The notes under the pieces: model-generated
The model's input: only the letters and a program-made list of their open reading frames with translations
Databases searched by the model: none
What the model was told of the DNA's origin: nothing
Assembly (NCBI GenBank): GCA_937928525.1
Contig: CALFWJ010000165.1
Span: 1 to 5,852 of the forward strand
Origin: an uncultured Alphaproteobacteria bacterium
GTDB lineage: Bacteria; Pseudomonadota; Alphaproteobacteria; UBA2136; UBA6156
DNA: 5,852 nt
Direction of reading: 5' to 3'
Shown here: piece after piece, positions 1 through 3,518 of the stretch
How the letters are laid out: each line of letters opens with the position of its first letter
Numbering within the stretch: position 1 is the first letter of the stretch
Translations under genes and position numbers: made by a program

Positions 1-84
1 ATGCAGCTGAATGAAATTACGGAAACAGCGTTGTTAAAAAAATTATTAGAAAACGTTTATCTGTCTAATCTTGAGCTTTCTTGA
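1..84 (+). CDS. Possible 3' end of an upstream gene (partial)
   Basis: The first frame is open from the window edge to a TGA at 82-84 and encodes 27 residues ending in VYLSNLELS. The window happens to begin with ATG, so this could be a complete tiny ORF, but no upstream sequence is available to judge a ribosome site. The peptide is Leu/Glu/Lys-rich and looks amphipathic (TALLKKLLENVYL). That would suit the C-terminal helix of a longer protein. The palindromic terminator at 152-175 lies 67 bases downstream on the same strand, which fits a gene ending here. I do not recognise the family. Confidence 0.35.
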   Translation: MQLNEITETALLKKLLENVYLSNLELS

Positions 85-151
85 AGCCTATAAGTGAGGG
101 CTAATTTCTAACCACTTGTTCTTAAATGGAAATACATTTTACAGACATCTT

Positions 152-175
152 ATCTGGCCGCGGCCAGATTTTTTT
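152..175 (+). terminator. Intrinsic terminator, perfect palindrome plus U-tract
   Basis: The 18-base self-complementary sequence ATCTGGCCGCGGCCAGAT (152-169) is followed at once by six T residues (170-175). As RNA it folds into a seven-pair stem with a CGCG loop. It would end transcription entering from the left, probably from the gene whose tail may be at 1-84. There is no A-tract on its left side, so it acts mainly on the plus strand. Confidence 0.85.
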
Positions 176-311
176 GACCTGTTTAAAAAAGCAAAAGTCA
201 ATAGTAAAGAATATGAAAAATGCACTTTATTTGGGTTGTGGTGGTGGGGAAGAGGGTGCTATAAATAACGTCATGGAGTTGAGAGAGGAAACTCTGTAAA
301 GCTCTACTGAA

Positions 312-331
312 GCCAAAAACCCTCTTTTGGC
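312..331 (+). other. Stem-loop in the fis upstream region
   Basis: GCCAAAA (312-318) pairs perfectly with TTTTGGC (325-331) around the loop ACCCTC. No T-run follows, so it is not a standard terminator. The loop and flank ACCCTCTT (319-326) are also perfectly complementary to AAGAGGGT at 250-257, which allows either a pseudoknot or a competing long-range helix. Function is unknown. The short stem could be chance, but the second complementarity makes it less ordinary. Confidence 0.4.
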
Positions 332-484
332 GGTGACTATAAGTGCGGACGGAATGGGACTAAAAATAAAAATTTCCCAGCGCCTTAATGGTCATATTCA
401 GAACAAAAATATATGTGACCTGTGCGGTAGAAACACATCAAATTTGCAAGACAAATATATTGTCCTTCAAGATAATATATTCTT

Positions 485-513
485 TTGGCAAGTTGAAGTT
501 AACGCATTTTACT
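485..513 (+). promoter_or_regulatory. Candidate sigma70-type promoter for fis
   Basis: TTGGCA (485-490, five of six to the -35 consensus) lies 17 bases before TTTACT (508-513, four of six to the -10 consensus). Transcription would begin near 520 and give a leader of about 57 bases before the fis ATG. This is a pattern match only, in AT-rich DNA where chance matches are common. Confidence 0.3.
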
Positions 514-576
514 TAGAGGCTCTCTTTGAGTAAAGCAGGTTGAGACTGAATGAAAAAATGAGGAGTACACCTACTA

Positions 577-912
577 ATGAGTTTGCAACAACAAGCAACC
601 CCTTTCCGTCCAAATGCTAATGCATATTTCCGCGCCCGCGCAGAAACCGTATCGAGCAACCTTCCTGCTACTGTAGACGACTGTTTGTCGACTTACTTTA
701 AAGAACTTAATGGCATGTCACCTGCCCCTGGTATGTACGACAAAGTCATTTCTCAGGTGGAAAAGCCCCTGATTGAACATGTCCTGAAATATGTGCGCGG
801 CAACCAAGTGCGTGCAGCTGCTATTTTGGGTATTAACCGCAATACATTGCGTAAGAAAATCAACCTCCTTGAGATTGATATTCAAATTTTGCTCCGCGAG
901 ATGGCAAACTAA
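577..912 (+). CDS. fis: Fis-family DNA-binding protein (nucleoid-associated / transcription regulator)
   Basis: This 111-residue protein aligns along E. coli Fis (98 residues). Shared landmarks are YFKELNG (40-46), MYDKV..QVEKPL (53-64), RGNQ.RAA (74-81) and GINRNTLRKK (85-94). The C-terminal helix-turn-helix (about 74-95) keeps the residues matching Fis DNA contacts: N76, R79, N87, R88, T90 and K93. Known Fis acts as a homodimer that bends DNA and modulates rRNA, recombination and growth-phase genes. A similar role here is inferred. The N-terminus (1-29) is unconserved. A tail of about 14 residues (LLEIDIQILLREMAN region) extends past the usual end and resembles the end of alphaproteobacterial NtrC/NtrX HTH domains. 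No AAA+ or receiver domain is present, so it is a stand-alone protein and not a fragment of NtrC. AGGAG (561-565) lies 11 bases before the ATG. It appears monocistronic and ends at a strong terminator. Confidence 0.88.
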   Translation: MSLQQQATPFRPNANAYFRARAETVSSNLPATVDDCLSTYFKELNGMSPAPGMYDKVISQVEKPLIEHVLKYVRGNQVRAAAILGINRNTLRKKINLLEIDIQILLREMAN

Positions 913-931
913 TATTCTAGCATTTAGATGC

Positions 932-965
932 AAAAAAGAGGCCCGTTAAGGCCTCTTTCTTTTTT
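932..965. terminator. Two-way intrinsic terminator between fis and the DUF218 gene
   Basis: AAAGAGGCC (935-943) pairs with GGCCTCTTT (950-958) around the loop CGTTAA. A T-rich tail (960-965) follows on the plus strand, and the A-run at 932-937 supplies the U-tract on the minus strand. It lies between the fis stop (912) and the stop of the convergent gene (968), so it can end both transcripts. Confidence 0.9.
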
Positions 966-967
966 GT

Positions 968-1489
968 TTAAACTGCATGTGGTGTGTGGGGAGCAAACAA
1001 ATACTTCCACACAATTAAACCTGTTGATAAAGGTTCCCACCAGCTACGATTAAAGGCAACAAACATCCAGTTAACACCTGTTTTGGCGGGTGCAAATTTA
1101 AGGCGTCCGCGTGCTTCCTTCCAATACAGCCAAGCGGCAATTCTGACCCGTGGCATATGCCACCAATTTGTAATAATGACAAATTGGGTTGTTGGATTGC
1201 TAAGTTCAGATTTTAGCAGTTCTGGTAGATAAATGAAGTGGTCGCGGGTATCTTGCGACTTTTCTTCTAGCTGCACGTGCTGTTTTTTCCAGCCATAGGT
1301 CTTTTTCATGTGATTGAAAAATTCTGCGGCTTGGCTGGCACGTTCACCTTTACGGCTGTTTAGTTTGCTGTGTTTACCCGTAAATATAATTTTTTGAGGA
1401 TTATATTTTTGGGTGAGTTCGTGCAGTTTTTCTGCGCGAGCTGCCATTGCTTCTGGGTTGCCAGTTAAGGCGATGAGTATAGTGCTCAT
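968..1489 (-). CDS. YdcF/SanA-like DUF218 superfamily protein
   Basis: This 173-residue protein has the layout of the DUF218 (YdcF/SanA/ElyC) fold. It opens with a hydrophobic strand (STILIALTG, 2-10), then IIFTGKHS (34-41) matching the family's second strand plus sG motif. E75, S78, D80 and T81 follow, like the family E.S.nT motif. VIITNWWHMPR (104-114) matches the usual vTs.yHm.Ra. Some relatives act in envelope polysaccharide or vancomycin-sensitivity pathways and YdcF binds SAM, but the substrate here is unknown. It lacks the N-terminal membrane helix of SanA/ElyC and is probably cytoplasmic. I chose the ATG at 1487-1489 because AGGAGG (minus strand, 1495-1500) lies five bases upstream. 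A longer frame to 1561 runs through the promoter and is rejected. It appears to be transcribed alone. Confidence 0.8.
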   Translation of the reverse strand: MSTILIALTGNPEAMAARAEKLHELTQKYNPQKIIFTGKHSKLNSRKGERASQAAEFFNHMKKTYGWKKQHVQLEEKSQDTRDHFIYLPELLKSELSNPTTQFVIITNWWHMPRVRIAAWLYWKEARGRLKFAPAKTGVNWMFVAFNRSWWEPLSTGLIVWKYLFAPHTPHAV

Positions 1490-1494
1490 GTGAG

Positions 1495-1500
1495 CCTCCT
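1495..1500 (-). promoter_or_regulatory. Ribosome binding site AGGAGG that fixes the DUF218 start
   Basis: The minus strand reads AGGAGGCTCACATGAGC. This full-consensus Shine-Dalgarno site lies five bases from the ATG at 1489 and decides against the start 24 codons further upstream. Confidence 0.85.
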
Positions 1501-1532
1501 GTAAAAGGGATATAAAATGCTTTCTTACTTTA

Positions 1533-1561
1533 TATATAGGGCGTTTATTGGTGTAAATCAA
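1533..1561 (-). promoter_or_regulatory. Sigma70-type promoter of the DUF218 gene
   Basis: On the minus strand TTGATT (1556-1561) is followed after exactly 17 bases by TATATA (1533-1538). The predicted start of transcription is near 1526, about 37 bases upstream of the ATG. The match is good in both hexamers and spacing, and it lies in the short gap before a gene with a clear ribosome site. Confidence 0.65.
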
Positions 1562-1577
1562 GCATGAAAAATGAAAT

Positions 1578-1607
1578 AAAAAAAGAGAGGTAGGTGCCTC
1601 TCTTTTT
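1578..1607 (-). terminator. Intrinsic terminator of the small membrane protein gene
   Basis: AAAAAGAGAGG (1580-1590) pairs with CCTCTCTTTTT (1597-1607) around a six-base loop. On the minus strand the stem follows directly after the TAG at 1608-1610 and is trailed by a run of T (complement of the A-run from 1578). No plus-strand gene ends just left of it, so its natural user is the minus-strand gene. Confidence 0.88.
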
Positions 1608-1820
1608 CTAAATTTCTTCAGTCCAGAATGGTTCTTGCCAATTTAATTTTACAAAAATACTAGTTATAATTTCCCAAATTGCCCACATAAGAACAATAAA
1701 TAGAAGTAGCGAAAAACTTTCTGTGTTGGGGAATTTTTCTATGACAATTATCCAAATAAATTGGAAGAAAGCAATAACAACGGCAGCAGTTAAGAAGGCT
1801 TTTAGAGCTAATACTTTCAT
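1608..1820 (-). CDS. Small two-helix inner-membrane protein, family not recognised
   Basis: The 70-residue product begins MKVLALKAF and contains two strongly hydrophobic segments, about residues 7-28 and 37-58. A short charged turn (EKFPNTES, 28-35) joins them, and the tail is Trp-rich and acidic (NWQEPFWTEEI). It would sit in the cytoplasmic membrane as a helical hairpin. I do not recognise a family and assign no function. The start at 1818-1820 is chosen because AAGGA (minus strand, 1829-1833) lies eight bases upstream. The same frame continues open to 2063, but that extension is polar, lacks a ribosome site at its first ATG, and overlaps pgeF on the other strand. The adjacent terminator and the ribosome site support a real gene. 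It is divergent from pgeF across about 118 bases. Confidence 0.7.
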   Translation of the reverse strand: MKVLALKAFLTAAVVIAFFQFIWIIVIEKFPNTESFSLLLFIVLMWAIWEIITSIFVKLNWQEPFWTEEI

Positions 1821-1881
1821 AGCGATTTTCCTTAAGTTGGTGGGGGATGTTTCAATTCTTATGTATATCAATATAGCTGAA

Positions 1882-1887
1882 ATTATA
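1882..1887 (-). promoter_or_regulatory. Perfect -10 box upstream of the small membrane protein gene
   Basis: The minus strand carries TATAAT at 1882-1887, 61 bases before the ATG at 1820. No good -35 hexamer lies 16-18 bases upstream (TGCTCT at 17), so the promoter may be weak or activator-dependent, or the match may be chance in AT-rich DNA. Confidence 0.35.
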
Positions 1888-1938
1888 GAGTGCAGCAATA
1901 CAACAGAGCATATACTTGTTTGTAGAGGTAGGCTTGTG

Positions 1939-2670
1939 ATGAGAATTGGCGTGTATAATAATGAAATGATGTTAACGCAAAATACGCCCCTACCAGAAGA
2001 TTTTTTGACCGCACCGAAAGAGTTGCCATACGCGCAACACGTTTTTGGTACGCGCGATAACACCTACGATAATATTGATAAAACCGTGCGGATGTTCACT
2101 GAGCGATTGGGGCCCATTGCCCACATGCGCCAAGTGCATGGTAACCGCATTAAATACGTAGAAACAAGCGGCGTGTATGAGGAGTGTGATGCTATTTTTA
2201 CTGACCAAAAAGATTTATGGTTGGCGGTTAAGACCGCTGATTGCGTGCCTATTTTGGTATCTTCTCCTGTTGCGGTGGCGGTTATTCATGCCGGGTGGCG
2301 TGGGTTAGAGAATGGTATTATTGGCGCTATGATTGATGCATTACAAACTGAATTTGGCCTAGATAGTCATGAAATTCATGCCTTAGTAGGGCCTTGCATT
2401 AGCCAACAAAATTACGAAGTAGATGGTCATTTTAAAGAAATTTTTGCTGAGTATCCACGTCATATCAGCGCTGGTGATACAGATGATAAAGTAAATTTAG
2501 ATTTGCGGGGCATTGCCGAGCAACAACTCATTGAAGGCGGTTTGATGGATTTGAATATTTCTATTACGCCTGAATGCACGTTTGAGAATGATGAACAGCT
2601 GTTTAGCTTTAGAAAAGGGACGGGCAAAGAAGCGCATCAACGGCAATTGAGTTTAATTAAACGTACATAA
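1939..2670 (+). CDS. pgeF: Peptidoglycan editing factor PgeF (laccase-domain / YfiH family)
   Basis: The 243-residue protein (numbered from ATG 1939) belongs to the YfiH/DUF152 family, which removes UDP-MurNAc carrying L-Ser in place of L-Ala. Some members also act on purine nucleosides. The three metal/active-site residues are present: H67 in RQVHGN, C102 in TADCVPIL and H117 in IHAGWRGL. GPCISQQNYEV (150-161 region) and the ending CTFENDEQLFSFRKGTG...RQLSLI are also typical. The GGVS...SLN loop that normally follows the TR at residues 38-39 is missing: about 25 residues separate TR from QVHG, against about 46 in E. coli YfiH. The start is uncertain. GTG 1936 and ATG 1939 have AGAGG at 1924-1928 upstream. 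ATG 1966 or 1969 would give a family-like length and has TATAAT seven bases before it. A frame reaching 1723 overlaps the opposite gene and is rejected. It appears monocistronic. Confidence 0.88.
   Translation: MRIGVYNNEMMLTQNTPLPEDFLTAPKELPYAQHVFGTRDNTYDNIDKTVRMFTERLGPIAHMRQVHGNRIKYVETSGVYEECDAIFTDQKDLWLAVKTADCVPILVSSPVAVAVIHAGWRGLENGIIGAMIDALQTEFGLDSHEIHALVGPCISQQNYEVDGHFKEIFAEYPRHISAGDTDDKVNLDLRGIAEQQLIEGGLMDLNISITPECTFENDEQLFSFRKGTGKEAHQRQLSLIKRT
1954..1959 (+). promoter_or_regulatory. Perfect -10 box placed for a leaderless pgeF start
   Basis: TATAAT at 1954-1959 ends seven bases before ATG 1966, an in-frame pgeF start. If used, transcription would begin at or next to that ATG. No -35 consensus stands 16-18 bases upstream (GGCTTG at 17), so this remains a candidate only. 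Confidence 0.3.
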
Positions 2671-2696
2671 AAAAGGAGGCCGAAGCCTCTTTTTTT
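2669..2696. terminator. Two-way terminator between pgeF and the minus-strand small ORF
   Basis: GAGGC (2676-2680) pairs with GCCTC (2685-2689), flanked by an A-run on the left and seven T on the right (2690-2696). On the plus strand the loop is CGAA and it ends pgeF, whose stop codon overlaps the left arm. On the minus strand the loop reads C(UUCG)G, the especially stable tetraloop class, with a T-run after it. This suggests it also serves the ORF ending at 2695. Confidence 0.88.
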
Positions 2697-2856
2697 AACC
2701 CATAGCCTTTAGAAAAGGCGGGAGTTGTTCGTCAATTGCTTTCTCAATTTGCGCCTGAGATTGATTTTGACATTTTTGCACTTCATTGGCCCAAAACTGA
2801 CCAACTTGGGTATATATTTCTTGTGTACGTATATTAAAATTTAAGGATGAAAACAA
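2695..2856 (-). CDS. Short Gln-rich hypothetical protein or gene remnant
   Basis: On the minus strand a 53-codon frame runs from a TTG at 2854-2856 to a TAA at 2695-2697. The product is rich in Gln (nine residues) and looks like an amphipathic or coiled helix, with QVGQFWANEVQKCQ (18-30 region) and ending DEQLPPFLKAMG. An in-frame TGA three codons upstream of the TTG limits the frame. No ATG and no clear ribosome site exist, though TACAAT (minus, 2890-2895) could be a -10 box. The stop abuts a terminator with a UUCG loop on this strand, which argues that a transcript ended here. It may be a short gene with an unusual start, or the surviving 3' end of a longer gene broken by frameshift. The style recalls phasin-like C-termini, but I cannot assign the family. 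Confidence 0.45.
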   Translation of the reverse strand: MFSSLNFNIRTQEIYTQVGQFWANEVQKCQNQSQAQIEKAIDEQLPPFLKAMG

Positions 2857-2926
2857 GGCTGCTCAAAAAATGTGCTATTAAAGACACATATTGTAGACTG
2901 AATAGGCAAGGCAATGTGAGTTGAGG

Positions 2927-2956
2927 TTGACTACCTTTACATGCGCCGCACATAAT
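2927..2956 (+). promoter_or_regulatory. Sigma70-type promoter of the lipoprotein gene, probably leaderless
   Basis: TTGACT (2927-2932) and CATAAT (2951-2956), each five of six to consensus, are separated by 18 bases. The usual start of transcription seven bases after the -10 box is 2963, the A of the lipoprotein ATG. There is no Shine-Dalgarno sequence in front of that ATG, which fits an mRNA without a leader. Confidence 0.6.
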
Positions 2957-2962
2957 GGCGAC

Positions 2963-3415
2963 ATGAAAAACACACTCTTCCTCGCTGTTGCCCTATTATT
3001 TGTGGGTTGTACTGGCACTTACAAGTCGCCCGATATTACTCGGGTCAATGAAGAATCTGGCCAAGTACAGACTCTGACGAAAGCTAAAGAATTTGAGAAC
3101 GGCATTGTGCAGGCCTTCCCTGATATTCCTATTCCGGCATCGCACCAAATTGATTTAGAGCGCAGCGTTATCTTTACATCCCCGAGCCAAACTGTTGGTA
3201 AAATTGGCCTTGTGGGCCGCGGCGACGTAGACAGTTTATACCGCTTCTTTGAAGGGCAAATGGTAGCGCAAGGATGGAGCATGGTGAATGCTTTCCAGTC
3301 TGCGACGTCTTCGCTTTACTTTGCTAAGCCTGGCCGTTTCGTGGCGATTATTATTGAGCCCGCTGGTAAAACTGCAGGATCTTCTCGTGTGACCATTAAT
3401 GTGGGACCAGAGTAA
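2963..3415 (+). CDS. Small lipoprotein with conserved C-terminal domain of unknown function
   Basis: The 150-residue precursor begins MKNTLFLAVALLFVGC, a short lipoprotein signal with Lys at 2, a hydrophobic core at 4-14 and the acceptor Cys at 16 (box F-V-G-C; Phe at -3 is less usual than Leu). The mature protein would be lipid-anchored. T17 and G18 follow the Cys, with no Asp at +2, so outer-membrane sorting is expected if Lol rules apply. FPDIPIPASHQIDLERS (52-68) and the globular part LYRFFEGQMVAQGW (92-105), SLYFAKPGRFVAIII (117-131) and VTINVGP (143-149) resemble a widespread fold in small envelope lipoproteins with an FY..M...GW signature. I cannot name its family number and the role is unknown. 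A TTG at 2921 in frame is rejected because it falls in the promoter. A terminator separates the gene from ftsK. Confidence 0.8.
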   Translation: MKNTLFLAVALLFVGCTGTYKSPDITRVNEESGQVQTLTKAKEFENGIVQAFPDIPIPASHQIDLERSVIFTSPSQTVGKIGLVGRGDVDSLYRFFEGQMVAQGWSMVNAFQSATSSLYFAKPGRFVAIIIEPAGKTAGSSRVTINVGPE

Positions 3416-3428
3416 ACAATAGCTCTTG

Positions 3429-3444
3429 GTGGCGCTAAAGCCAC
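3429..3444 (+). other. Short hairpin after the lipoprotein gene
   Basis: GTGGC (3429-3433) pairs with GCCAC (3440-3444) around GCTAAA. No T-run follows, so it is not itself a terminator. It stands between the lipoprotein stop and the true terminator and might protect the mRNA 3' end. Confidence 0.35.
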
Positions 3445-3457
3445 AACATAAAGTTTG

Positions 3458-3482
3458 AAAGGCAGCGGTAAGCTGCCTTTTT
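3458..3482 (+). terminator. Intrinsic terminator of the lipoprotein gene
   Basis: AAAGGCAGC (3458-3466) pairs with GCTGCCTTT (3472-3480) around GGTAA, and the T-run continues to 3482. It lies 42 bases after the lipoprotein stop and 36 bases before the ftsK ATG, so ftsK probably needs its own promoter or read-through. Confidence 0.85.
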
Positions 3483-3518
3483 CTGGCTTTTGGGGCGTAA
3501 AAATTTTAAGTTAATACT

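Larger units (their letters stand above)
176..576 (+). other. AT-rich leader/intergenic region upstream of fis, no convincing gene
   Basis: About 400 bases separate the terminator from fis. Two weak ORFs lie here. The 28-codon frame at 213-299 has a poor ribosome site. The 68-codon frame at 327-533 begins with TTG inside a hairpin, has no ribosome site, and matches no family I know despite one CxxC (ICDLCG). I treat both as chance. The region does hold structure. A seven-pair hairpin (312-318 with 325-331) has a six-base loop complementary to 252-257. A five-pair hairpin GAGTT/AACTC lies near 275-294. An imperfect direct repeat spans 447-486. It may be a long fis 5' leader or contain an unannotated small RNA. 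I found no match to tmRNA, RNase P RNA, SRP RNA or 6S RNA signatures. Confidence 0.5.

Noticed and set aside
241..258. G-rich stretch resembling an FtsK guide sequence (KOPS, GGGNAGGG)
   Set aside because: GGGGAAGAGGG does not match the eight-base consensus, and a single near match has no meaning for polarity.
213..299. 28-codon ORF MKNALYLGCGGGEEG..., recalling both a lipobox and the LGCG.G motif of SAM methyltransferases
   Set aside because: Too short for either. There is no signal-peptide core before the Cys, no methyltransferase context and no good ribosome site. Most likely chance.
176..340. Known structural RNA (tmRNA, RNase P RNA, SRP RNA, 6S RNA)
   Set aside because: None of the conserved core sequences of these RNAs could be found on either strand.
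327..533. 68-codon plus-strand frame beginning TTG with an ICDLCG motif
   Set aside because: It starts inside a hairpin, has no ribosome site at the TTG or at the internal ATG 354, covers an AT-rich repeat and matches no family. A single CxxC is weak evidence.
718..933. Minus-strand 71-codon frame inside fis
   Set aside because: Shadow of the well-supported fis reading frame on the other strand, with no ribosome site or motifs.
1490..1561. Upstream 24-codon extension of the DUF218 protein
   Set aside because: It runs through a good sigma70 promoter and a full AGGAGG site that fits the ATG at 1489.
1723..1938. N-terminal extension of pgeF to 1723
   Set aside because: The extra 72 residues have no place in the family and are antisense to the small membrane protein gene and its promoter region.
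1821..2063. Upstream extension of the small membrane protein frame on the minus strand
   Set aside because: It overlaps the conserved part of pgeF and contains the likely promoter, while the ATG at 1820 has a proper ribosome site.
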